From: JBBROS01 sp043748985 | GTDB lineage: Bacteria > Pseudomonadota > Alphaproteobacteria > Acetobacterales > Acetobacteraceae | Length of the DNA: 5,192 nt | Direction: 5' to 3' | Assembly (NCBI GenBank): GCA_043748985.1 | Contig: JAYVEG010000100.1 | Coordinates: 1 to 5,192 of the forward strand | Shown here: positions 1 to 5,192 of the stretch, one piece after another | How positions within the stretch are numbered: position 1 is the first letter of the stretch | How the letters are laid out: each line of letters begins with the position of its first letter | The notes under the pieces: model-generated | Database searches by the model: none | What the model was told of the DNA's origin: nothing | Seen by the model: only the letters and a program-made list of their open reading frames with translations | Program-made: the position numbers and the translations under genes

Positions 1-1677
1 GACGGCTTCAACCCATACATTCTCCGCGGCAACGCCGCCCGCGGCATCAGCGAGTGGCAACGCGGCGTGGGCGGCACCTCGGCCGGCAGCGCCGGCGGCC
101 ATGTATGGGAGCAGCTACTGAACGGCTCCGCCGACGAGGTCGGCACAGCCTATTGCCACGTCTGCTCCACGGTTGAGACGCCGACCGATGGCATGTGGGT
201 TGCGTTCGACATTCGCCCGGAGGCCAAGTTCGCCGACGGCCACCCCATCACCGCCGAAGATGTCGTCTGGTCGTTCGACACATTACGCGAAAAGGGCCGC
301 CCCTCGATCGCCGTCCAACTGACCGACGTGAAGGATGCGGTGGCCGAGAGCGAGCGCCGGGTCGTCTTCCACTTCAAGACCAACCTCAACCGTGAACTGC
401 CGCTGATGGTCGGCGGCCTGCCTATCCTGCCGAAGCACTGGTGGGCAACGCGCGACTTCACCAAGCCTTTAACCGAATCGCCCCTCGGCAGCGGCCCCTA
501 CAAAGTCGACAGCTTTGTCCTCGGCCGTACCGTGACCTACGTGCGCGACCCGAACTGGTGGGCGCGCGACCGCGCCACCGGCCGTGGCCTGTTCAACTTC
601 GATCGCGTCCGCATTGAGTACTTCCGCGATCCCACCGTCCTGTTCGAGGCGTTCAAGGCCGGTCAGATCGACTGGCGGCAGGAGAACGTCAGCAAGCAGT
701 GGAATACGGCCTACGACTTCCCTGCCGTCACCGACGGCCTCGTCGTCAAGGACCGCATCGAGCACAAGCTGCCGATCGGCATCCAGGGCCTGCTGTTCAA
801 CACGCGCCGAACCATCTTCAAGGATCCGCGCGTCCGAGAGGCCCTCGGCCAGGTTTGGGACTTCGAGTTCCTGAACAAGACACTGTTCTACGAGGCCTAT
901 ACCCGCACCGACAGCTACTTCGGCAACACTGGCGGCCAATCCAGCGGCCTGCCCGACCCGGCAGAGCTCACCCTTCTCGCCCCCTATCGCGACCAGTTGC
1001 CACCGTCAGTGTTCAACGAGCCCTTCACCCTCCCGCCCACCGACGGGTCCGGCAATAACCGCGAGGGCCTGCGCCGCGCCCTCGCCTTGCTGAAGGACGC
1101 CGGCTGGACCATCAAGGACCGTAAACTCGTTGACGCCACAGGCGCGCAGATGACCTTCTCCATTCTCGCCTACGACCCCGGCAGCGAGCGCATGCTGCTG
1201 CCATACAAGCAATGGCTGCAGCGTCTCGGCGTTGAAGTCGGCATCCGCATTGTCGACATTCCGCAATTCGAGCGGCTGACCAACGAGTTCGACTTCGACA
1301 TGGCCGGCCTCATCTATCCAGGCAGCGAACTGCCGGGCAACGAGATGCGAGACTTCTTCGGCTGCACCAGCGCCAAGACAGAAGGCGGCAGCAACCTGGC
1401 CGGCGTCTGCTCACCCGCGACCGAGGCCCTGATCGACACCATCGTCAAGGCGCAGAACCGCGACGATCTCTATGCCGCCACACGCGCGCTCGACCGGATC
1501 CTACTCCGAGGCTGGTTCATGATCCCCGAATACCACGACACCGCCTTCCGCACGGCCTACTGGAATCGGTTCGGCCGCCCGACCACACCGCTCCGTACCG
1601 GGTTCGTCCTCGACAGCTGGTGGGTCGATCCCGCCCTTGCCGCCAAGGTGGACGCCGCGCGCAAGTCTGGAAACTGA
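1..1677 (+). CDS. YejA-like ABC transporter substrate-binding protein, 5'-truncated by the window edge
   Basis: Periplasmic solute-binding protein of the SBP_bac_5 (peptide/nickel/oligopeptide) family, which captures peptides or similar solutes and hands them to an inner-membrane ABC permease. The frame is open from base 1, giving 558 visible codons ending in TGA at 1675-1677. The first visible residues (DGFNPYILRG) match the conserved early part of the mature YejA-type protein, so the true start and signal peptide lie upstream and roughly 40-60 residues are missing (inferred from the roughly 600-residue family length). Family signs are FDIRPEAKFADGHPIT with AEDVVWSFDTL, the GSGPYKV motif at visible residues 163-169, NWW at 185-187, and a late FFG...SNLAG segment typical of YejA homologues. 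The internal GTG at 67 is not a plausible start. Two cysteine pairs (residues 52/55 and 455/470) could form disulfides in the periplasm. No yejB/E/F permease or ATPase gene follows, so partners must be upstream or elsewhere. The ligand cannot be read from sequence; assignment to YejA rather than another family-5 protein is likely but not certain. Confidence 0.9.
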   Translation, partial: DGFNPYILRGNAARGISEWQRGVGGTSAGSAGGHVWEQLLNGSADEVGTAYCHVCSTVETPTDGMWVAFDIRPEAKFADGHPITAEDVVWSFDTLREKGRPSIAVQLTDVKDAVAESERRVVFHFKTNLNRELPLMVGGLPILPKHWWATRDFTKPLTESPLGSGPYKVDSFVLGRTVTYVRDPNWWARDRATGRGLFNFDRVRIEYFRDPTVLFEAFKAGQIDWRQENVSKQWNTAYDFPAVTDGLVVKDRIEHKLPIGIQGLLFNTRRTIFKDPRVREALGQVWDFEFLNKTLFYEAYTRTDSYFGNTGGQSSGLPDPAELTLLAPYRDQLPPSVFNEPFTLPPTDGSGNNREGLRRALALLKDAGWTIKDRKLVDATGAQMTFSILAYDPGSERMLLPYKQWLQRLGVEVGIRIVDIPQFERLTNEFDFDMAGLIYPGSELPGNEMRDFFGCTSAKTEGGSNLAGVCSPATEALIDTIVKAQNRDDLYAATRALDRILLRGWFMIPEYHDTAFRTAYWNRFGRPTTPLRTGFVLDSWWVDPALAAKVDAARKSGN

Positions 1678-1733
1678 TCTTGCCAAGCAGGTCGCGACGT
1701 AGCAGCTAAGTATTACCTCCACGGCCAGAAGGC

Positions 1734-1737
1734 AGGA
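1734..1737 (+). promoter_or_regulatory. Ribosome binding site of cysK
   Basis: AGGA lies nine bases upstream of the ATG at 1747 and supports that start. The 69-base gap 1678-1746 between the binding-protein gene and cysK otherwise shows no convincing promoter or hairpin terminator. Confidence 0.6.
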
Positions 1738-1746
1738 AACGCGCCC

Positions 1747-2661
1747 ATGAAAGCGAGCAACATTCTCGAAACCATCGGCGGCACCCCGCACGTCCGGGTC
1801 GCCCGGCTCTTTCCCGAAGCCGAGGTCTGGATCAAATCCGAACGCGGCAACCCCGGCGGCTCCATCAAGGACCGGATCGCCGTCTCCATGATCGAGGCCG
1901 CCGAGGCCAACGGCCAGCTGAAGCCCGGCGGCACGATCATCGAACCGACCTCGGGTAACACCGGCATCGGCCTTGCCATGGTTGCAGCCGTGAAAGGCTA
2001 CAAGCTCGTCCTCGTCATGCCCGACAGCATGTCCGTCGAGCGTCGCCGCCTCATGCAGGCCTACGGCGCCACCTTCGACCTCACGCCCCGCGCCGGTGGC
2101 ATGAAGGCCGCAATCGCCCGTGCGCACGAGCTCGCGGCCGAGCAACCGGGGGCCTGGATTCCCCAGCAGTTCGAAAACCCCGCCAATATCGACGCGCACG
2201 TCCGCACGACGGCGCAGGAGATCCTGGCCGACTTCCCGGACGGCATCGACGTCATCATCACCGGCGTTGGCACCGGTGGCCACATCACCGCCTGCGCGGA
2301 AGTGCTCAAGCCCAAGTGGCCAAAGCTGAAGGTGTTTGCCGTCGAACCCACGGCATCGCCCGTCATCTCCGGCGGTGCGCCGTCGCCACACCCCATCCAG
2401 GGCATCGGTGCCGGCTTCATCCCCGCCAACCTGCATGTCGCAGCACTCGACGGCGTCATCCAGGTCGAGGCGGAGGATGCCCGCGAATGGGCCCGCCAGT
2501 CCGCAAAGAAGGAGGGCATGCTCGTCGGCATCTCCTCCGGTGCCACGCTCGCCGCCATCGCCCAGAAGCTCCCGGACCTCAAGCCCGGTGCCGTCGTGCT
2601 CGGCTTCAACTACGACACCGGCGAGCGCTACCTCTCCGTCCCCGACTTCCTGCCGGAATGA
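1747..2661 (+). CDS. cysK: Cysteine synthase A (O-acetylserine sulfhydrylase)
   Basis: Cytoplasmic PLP enzyme that makes L-cysteine from O-acetylserine and sulfide, the last step of sulfate assimilation. The protein is complete at 304 residues, close to the usual 300-325. Visible motifs in order: NPGGSIKDR at 35-43, with K41 the Schiff-base lysine; PTSGNTG at 67-73, the substrate carboxylate loop; QQFENPAN at 140-147; GVGTGGH at 173-179, the PLP phosphate cup; SSGA at 263-266, with the serine that contacts the pyridine nitrogen; and GERYLS near the C-terminus. The phosphate cup ends in His instead of the Thr of enteric CysK, and TTAQEI replaces the common TTGxEI. From memory the His version is common in alphaproteobacterial homologues, so neither change suggests loss of function. 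There is no C-terminal CBS domain, which argues against cystathionine beta-synthase. CysM-type specificity (thiosulfate) cannot be fully excluded, but QQFxNPAN and ERYLS favour CysK. An AGGA site supports the start. The gene stands alone, with gaps of about 70 bases on both sides. Confidence 0.95.
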   Translation: MKASNILETIGGTPHVRVARLFPEAEVWIKSERGNPGGSIKDRIAVSMIEAAEANGQLKPGGTIIEPTSGNTGIGLAMVAAVKGYKLVLVMPDSMSVERRRLMQAYGATFDLTPRAGGMKAAIARAHELAAEQPGAWIPQQFENPANIDAHVRTTAQEILADFPDGIDVIITGVGTGGHITACAEVLKPKWPKLKVFAVEPTASPVISGGAPSPHPIQGIGAGFIPANLHVAALDGVIQVEAEDAREWARQSAKKEGMLVGISSGATLAAIAQKLPDLKPGAVVLGFNYDTGERYLSVPDFLPE

Positions 2662-2733
2662 CCTGACCTGTAACCCGAACCTGTCACGCCATTGGGGCTG
2701 GCGCGCCCGCGTCACCCAGCTATGGTCCGGCAA

Positions 2734-3273
2734 ATGTCGATGCACCACACTTCCGCGCTGCCCTGCGTCCTGGTCGTCATGGGCGTATCGGGCTCTGGCA
2801 AGACCACCATCGCGGCCCTGCTCGCCGGACGTCTCGGATGGGAGTACGCAGACGCCGACCAGTTCCACTCCCCCGCCAACATCCGCAAGATGCACGGCGG
2901 CACGCCGCTGACCGACGAGGACCGCGCCCCCTGGCTCGCCACCATGGCGGCCTGGATCGACGCGACGCGCAAGGTCGGCCGCCACGGCGTGCTCGCCTGC
3001 TCCGCCCTGAAGCGCGCCTATCGCAAGGTGCTGGTCGGCGGCCACGTCGACGTCCGCATCGTCTATCTTCGCGGCGACAAGGCACTCATCGCCAGCCGCC
3101 AGGCCGCCCGCCACAACCACTTCATGCCGGCAACCCTGGTCGATAGCCAGTTCGCAATCCTCGAGGAACCCGAAGCCGACGAGCATCCCCTGACCGTCTC
3201 CGTCGCCCCCCGCCCACCCAGCATCGTCGATACCATCTATACCCGCATCCTCGCCGGGGAGACCGCTCCATGA
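2734..3273 (+). CDS. gntK: Gluconokinase (GntK/IdnK type)
   Basis: ATP-dependent kinase converting D-gluconate to 6-phosphogluconate, which enters the pentose phosphate or Entner-Doudoroff pathway; cytoplasmic. With the chosen start it has 179 residues, against about 175 for E. coli GntK. The P-loop GVSGSGKTT is at 17-25. The gluconokinase signature DADQFHSPANIRKM is at 40-53, followed by G-TPLTDEDRAPWL (56-68) and CSALKRAYR (89-97). Then come YLRGD (111-115) and the SQF...LEEPEADE block (138-150). These motifs, rather than the P-loop alone, separate it from shikimate kinase. The start is uncertain. In-frame options are TTG 2692, ATG 2722, ATG 2734 and ATG 2740, and none has a strong Shine-Dalgarno. 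Homology places the start at 2734 or 2740, because E. coli GntK has a similar short leader before the P-loop. The 72-base gap after cysK shows no terminator. The stop codon overlaps the rpiA start (ATGA 3270-3273), indicating translational coupling. Confidence 0.92.
   Translation: MSMHHTSALPCVLVVMGVSGSGKTTIAALLAGRLGWEYADADQFHSPANIRKMHGGTPLTDEDRAPWLATMAAWIDATRKVGRHGVLACSALKRAYRKVLVGGHVDVRIVYLRGDKALIASRQAARHNHFMPATLVDSQFAILEEPEADEHPLTVSVAPRPPSIVDTIYTRILAGETAP
3256..3261 (+). promoter_or_regulatory. Ribosome binding site of rpiA
   Basis: GGGGAG lies inside the last codons of gntK, eight bases before the rpiA ATG at 3270. It fixes the rpiA start at the ATGA overlap. Confidence 0.7.
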
Positions 3274-3953
3274 ACCCGGGCGACCTCAAGCGCGAGGCCG
3301 CCGAGGCCAGTCTGGCCCACATCCGCGATGGCATGGTACTCGGCCTCGGCACCGGCTCGACCGCTGCGCTGATGGTGGAGGCACTCGGACGCCGGGTTCG
3401 GGACGGGTTGCGCATCGTCGGCATTCCTACCAGCGAACGCACGGCCGACCAGGCCCGCGGCCTGGGTATCGCACTTGTCGATTTCGACTCCCACCCGGCC
3501 ATCGATCTGACGATCGACGGCGCCGACGAGGTTCATACCGGCACGCTCGACCTGATCAAGGGCCTCGGCGGCGCCCTGTTGCGAGAGAAGATCGTGGCCA
3601 GCGCAAGCCGCCGCATGACGGTCATTGTCGACGGCAGCAAGTTGGTCCCGGCCCTGGGTGCCACCGTCCGCCTGCCAGTCGAAGTCGTCCGGTTCGGTTG
3701 GCAGGCAACGGCAGCCCGCCTGCGGGACGAAGGCGCGGATACAATGCTGCGCGGTGGCCTCGACGACCCGTTCCGCACCGATGGCGGAAACCTCATCTTC
3801 GATTGCGCCTTCCCCGGCATCCCGGACGCCGCAGCACTGCAGGCCCGCCTGAAGGCGATAACCGGCGTCGTCGAGACCGGCTTGTTCATCGGCCTCGCCA
3901 CCACCATCATCGCCGGCACCCCCGACGGCCTGAAGACCCTGGAGCGTTCATGA
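3270..3953 (+). CDS. rpiA: Ribose-5-phosphate isomerase A
   Basis: Cytoplasmic enzyme interconverting ribose-5-phosphate and ribulose-5-phosphate in the non-oxidative pentose phosphate pathway, and supplying ribose for nucleotides. The 227-residue protein is complete (E. coli RpiA has 219). The phosphate-binding loop GLGTGST is at 25-31. The active-site motif DGADEV is at 83-88, with both acidic residues kept. KGLGGALLREK at 97-107 contains E106, equivalent to the catalytic base (E103 in E. coli), and the flanking lysines. DGSKLV at 121-126, GNLIFD at 173-178 and VETGLF near 201-206 complete the family pattern, so all expected catalytic residues are present. The ATG at 3270 overlaps the gntK stop by four bases and has a GGGGAG site, and the gene ends in another ATGA overlap with the ROK kinase gene. 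This is the middle gene of a coupled sugar-phosphate operon and is presumably transcribed from upstream of gntK or cysK. Confidence 0.97.
   Translation: MNPGDLKREAAEASLAHIRDGMVLGLGTGSTAALMVEALGRRVRDGLRIVGIPTSERTADQARGLGIALVDFDSHPAIDLTIDGADEVHTGTLDLIKGLGGALLREKIVASASRRMTVIVDGSKLVPALGATVRLPVEVVRFGWQATAARLRDEGADTMLRGGLDDPFRTDGGNLIFDCAFPGIPDAAALQARLKAITGVVETGLFIGLATTIIAGTPDGLKTLERS
3941..3944 (+). promoter_or_regulatory. Ribosome binding site of the ppgK-like gene
   Basis: GGAG within the last rpiA codons sits five bases before the ATG at 3950. It supports a start at the ATGA overlap rather than any start further upstream in the same open frame. Confidence 0.55.
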
Positions 3954-4732
3954 GCGACACGCAGCAAACCGATGCGCCGAAAGGCCCGCTGACACTCGCC
4001 ATCGACATCGGGGGCACCGGATTGAAGGCGGGCCTGCTCGACGCCGAGGGCATGATGATCGGCACCCGCGCTCGCGTCGAGACCCCACACCCCTCGCCGC
4101 CCGACGCGGTCGTGCCGGCCCTGGTCGGCCTCGCACACTGCCTCGGCGCGTTCGAGCGCGTCTCGGTCGGCTTCCCCGGCGTCGTCAAGGGCACCAAAAT
4201 CGTCACCGCCCCCAATCTCGGCACGGATGCCTGGGCCGGCTACGATCTGGGCGCCGTGCTGGAAGACCGGCTGGGCCGCCCCGTCCGCGTGATGAACGAT
4301 GCCACGGTGCAGGGTCTCGGTGTGATCTCCGGCCAAGGCGTCGAGTGCGTCATCACGCTCGGCACCGGATTCGGCTTCGCGCTGTATCAGGACGGGCGCC
4401 TGTCGCCGCATCTCGAGTTGAGCCAGCACATCTGCCGCGGCGGCAAGACCTACGACGCCTATCTCGGCGTCAAGGCGCTGGAAGGGATTGGCAAACGTCG
4501 CTGGCGCCGCCGGGTAGAGAAGATGCTGATCCAACTGCGCGTTCTCGTGAACTGGGATACGCTCTACATCGGCGGCGGGGACGCCAGGGTCATCGACTTC
4601 GAACTGCCGGCAGATATCCGCATCGTCAGCAACGACGCCGGTATCACCGGCGGGGTACGCCTGTGGGACTCCCGCCTCGACGCCGACTTCATCGCGCTCC
4701 CAGCCCTCCCGGCCGAAACCCGGCAAGGCTAG
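3950..4732 (+). CDS. ppgK: ROK-family kinase, probable polyphosphate glucokinase
   Basis: Sugar kinase of the ROK/hexokinase-actin fold, most like polyphosphate glucokinases, which phosphorylate glucose to glucose-6-phosphate using polyphosphate and often also ATP; cytoplasmic. It has 260 residues, the size of PpgK (about 250-275) and shorter than typical ROK glucokinases (about 300). The phosphate-1 loop AIDIGGTGLKAG starts at 17. FPGVVKG at 75-81 is the PpgK-type 'YPGVV' segment. MNDATVQGLG (115-124) carries the catalytic-base candidate D117. The phosphate-2 loop LGTGFGFA is at 137-144. The C-terminal half has a basic W-RRRVEKML segment, then LYIGGGDAR at 205-213 and SNDAGITGG at 227-235, again like PpgK. 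The usual ROK E-x-G-H motif reads ELSQH (156-160), and the ROK zinc cysteine cluster is absent, as in PpgK. The frame is open upstream to about 3698, but that part is a shadow of rpiA; ATG 3950 overlaps the rpiA stop. The phosphate donor (polyphosphate or ATP) is inferred from resemblance only. Confidence 0.85.
   Translation: MSDTQQTDAPKGPLTLAIDIGGTGLKAGLLDAEGMMIGTRARVETPHPSPPDAVVPALVGLAHCLGAFERVSVGFPGVVKGTKIVTAPNLGTDAWAGYDLGAVLEDRLGRPVRVMNDATVQGLGVISGQGVECVITLGTGFGFALYQDGRLSPHLELSQHICRGGKTYDAYLGVKALEGIGKRRWRRRVEKMLIQLRVLVNWDTLYIGGGDARVIDFELPADIRIVSNDAGITGGVRLWDSRLDADFIALPALPAETRQG
4725..4728 (+). promoter_or_regulatory. Possible ribosome binding site of the truncated histidine phosphatase gene
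   Basis: AAGG at the end of the ppgK-like gene lies six bases before an in-frame CTG at 4735. This is the best start candidate for the phosphatase frame, which has no nearby ATG. Four bases are weak evidence on their own. Confidence 0.35.
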
Positions 4733-4734
4733 GC

Positions 4735-5004
4735 CTGAACCCTTCCACAACCTTCCACCTCGTTCGGCATTCCGCGCACGCCTGGCTGTCGCATACGCTC
4801 GCCGGCCGTATGCCAGGCGTGCGTCAGAGCCCGGTAGGCCGCGCGCAAGCACAGCACCTGGCAGGCCGTATTCCGAGTGACATAGCCGCGATCGTCAGCA
4901 GCCCAGTGCAGCGTGCGATGAAGACGGCAGCACCTCCTGGTCACCGCCTACAACTCCAGGTGACAACGGATCAAGGCTTCGAGGAGATCGATTTCAGCAG
5001 CTAG
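4735..5004 (+). pseudogene. Histidine phosphatase (phosphoglycerate-mutase-like), 3'-truncated by an IS630-type insertion
   Basis: N-terminal part of a histidine phosphatase superfamily protein (phosphoglycerate mutase, alpha-ribazole phosphatase or SixA-like); the substrate is unknown. The 89 visible codons show TTFHLVRHSAH, with the RH motif at residues 11-12 holding the phospho-accepting histidine. They also show GRAQAQHLAGR, the SSPVQRAMKTAAP motif and then FEEIDF. In intact relatives EIDF is followed by G-x-W-x-G, then about 100 more residues including the second catalytic histidine. Here the frame reads two serines and stops at TAG 5002-5004, where IS630-like sequence begins. The remnant therefore lacks half of the active site and is very probably inactive. 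No ATG start exists; CTG 4735 with AAGG upstream is the best candidate, and an in-frame GTG lies further back inside ppgK. Third codon positions look less G/C-biased than in the upstream genes, consistent with decay or a different origin. It was probably the last gene of the gntK-rpiA-ppgK run; the 3' half may survive beyond the element. Confidence 0.8.
5002..5003. repeat. Candidate TA target-site dinucleotide at the IS630 left junction
   Basis: IS630/Tc1-type elements insert at TA and duplicate it, and IS630 itself is known for CTAG targets. The sequence here is CTAG at 5001-5004, exactly where phosphatase homology ends. The second TA copy would lie beyond the right edge, so the duplication itself is not seen. 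Confidence 0.4.
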
Positions 5005-5081
5005 AGCAGATTCTTTCCATCCAGAGGCGGTAGGGGATTCCCCGACGCGGGCGTGATGTGATTCACCATGCAGGCTGGATC

Positions 5082-5086
5082 GGAGG
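5082..5086 (+). promoter_or_regulatory. Ribosome binding site of the IS630-type transposase
   Basis: GGAGG lies nine bases before the ATG at 5096. It sits in the eight-base loop of a perfect five-base stem (GCTGG 5074-5078 with CCAGC 5087-5091). A second ATG at 5092 opens only an eight-codon frame and is not the transposase start. Confidence 0.6.
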
Positions 5087-5095
5087 CCAGCATGA

Positions 5096-5192
5096 ATGGG
5101 GAAGACGCTTTCGATTGATCTTCGGTCGCGGGTGATTGCAGCCGTTGAGGGTGGGTTGTCGTGTCACGCGGCGGCGGCACAGTTCCAGATCG
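5096..5192 (+). CDS. IS630-family transposase, N-terminal fragment (runs off the right edge)
   Basis: The first 32 codons read MGKTLSIDLRSRVIAAVEG, then GLSCHAAAAQFQI. This matches the opening of many proteobacterial IS630-type transposases. The segment is the first helix of the N-terminal helix-turn-helix DNA-binding region ('SxDLRxRVxxAVxxG-S...AA--F-V'), which recognises the element's ends. The catalytic DDE domain lies outside the window. The start is chosen as ATG 5096, because the overlapping ATG 5092 is followed by a stop after eight codons, and a GGAGG site precedes it at good spacing. The frame is open to the last base. Whether the full transposase is intact, or split into two overlapping frames as in some IS630 relatives, cannot be told from here. 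Confidence 0.8.
   Translation, partial: MGKTLSIDLRSRVIAAVEGGLSCHAAAAQFQI

Larger units (their letters stand above)
5004..5192 (+). mobile_element. IS630-family insertion sequence, left end only
   Basis: The region after the phosphatase remnant holds a roughly 90-base non-coding leader followed by the start of an IS630-type transposase reading rightwards, so this is the left (5') end of the element. The boundary is placed after the TA at 5002-5003, because phosphatase homology stops there and IS630 elements insert at TA. The terminal inverted repeat would begin near GAGCAGATTC (5004-5013) but cannot be confirmed without the right end. Bases 5005-5081 contain no other gene, only the 11-base palindrome GGGGATTCCCC at 5033-5043. 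The exact left boundary is uncertain by several bases. Confidence 0.65.

Noticed and set aside
1691..1698. Palindrome GTCGCGAC as a terminator after the binding-protein gene
   Set aside because: It has no loop and no T-run, and an eight-base palindrome is expected by chance in GC-rich DNA.
1680..1716. Possible cysK promoter: TTGCCA (1680-1685) with TAAGTA or TATTAC downstream
   Set aside because: The spacing of 21-25 bases is too long and the -10 matches are poor. A promoter may exist here but I cannot support a site.
2662..2733. Terminator or promoter in the cysK-gntK gap
   Set aside because: Short ACCTG repeats occur, but there is no stem with a T-run. The possible -35/-10 pair (TTGGGG and TATGGT) is spaced about 23 bases apart.
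1501..3186. 561-codon open frame on the minus strand
   Set aside because: It lies antisense across the end of the binding-protein gene, cysK and gntK, which are clear real genes. Its translation is low-complexity (rich in Gly, Asp, Val, Arg) with no family motif. It is a product of strong third-position G/C bias.
3698..3949. 84-codon upstream extension of the ROK kinase frame
   Set aside because: The extension is an Arg/Pro/His-rich shadow of rpiA with no homology. ATG 3950 has a Shine-Dalgarno and the usual ATGA overlap.
4345..4734. Upstream part of the open frame that contains the phosphatase remnant
   Set aside because: It overlaps the ROK kinase in another frame and is Arg/Pro-rich without motifs. 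Only the part from about 4735 onward resembles a histidine phosphatase.
3533..4852. 439-codon open frame on the minus strand
   Set aside because: It is antisense to rpiA, the ROK kinase and the phosphatase start, and the translation shows no recognisable motif. GC-rich shadow.
5092..5118. ATG 5092 as the transposase start
   Set aside because: This frame stops after eight codons; the frame with IS630 homology begins at ATG 5096.

Overview
The window is ordinary GC-rich bacterial chromosome with every gene on the + strand and, at the right edge, the start of an insertion sequence. The best guess for the host is an alphaproteobacterium. That rests on the high GC content judged by eye, the strong G/C bias at third codon positions, the sequence style of the cysteine synthase (GVGTGGH phosphate loop, C-terminal GERYLSVPDFLP) and the YejA-like binding protein. 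No 16S or other marker is present, so this is inference.

Layout: (1) 1-1677 is the 3' part of a periplasmic peptide-type ABC transporter binding protein (YejA-like, SBP family 5), whose N-terminus lies off the left edge. (2) 1747-2661 is a complete O-acetylserine-dependent cysteine synthase (cysK). (3) 2734-3953 holds gluconokinase (gntK) and ribose-5-phosphate isomerase A (rpiA), overlapping by ATGA. (4) 3950-4732 is a ROK-fold kinase of the polyphosphate glucokinase type (ppgK-like), overlapping rpiA by another ATGA. (5) 4735-5004 is the N-terminal third to half of a histidine phosphatase (phosphoglycerate-mutase-like) gene. It has no ATG start and is cut off just after the EEIDF motif. (6) 5004-5192 is the left end of an IS630-type element, including the first 32 codons of its transposase, which run off the right edge.

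gntK, rpiA and ppgK form a tightly coupled sugar-phosphate unit. Gluconokinase makes 6-phosphogluconate, RpiA interconverts ribulose-5-phosphate and ribose-5-phosphate, and the ROK kinase probably makes glucose-6-phosphate from glucose. Together they feed the oxidative and non-oxidative pentose phosphate routes (or Entner-Doudoroff for 6-phosphogluconate). The histidine phosphatase probably was the fourth gene of this run before the insertion. cysK is separated from both neighbours by about 70 bp and is probably its own unit.

I see no tRNA, rRNA, CRISPR array, riboswitch or convincing intrinsic terminator. I also see no clear candidate for a wholly new system. The most notable points are the IS630 insertion that truncates the phosphatase, and the pairing of a polyphosphate-type glucokinase with pentose phosphate genes.
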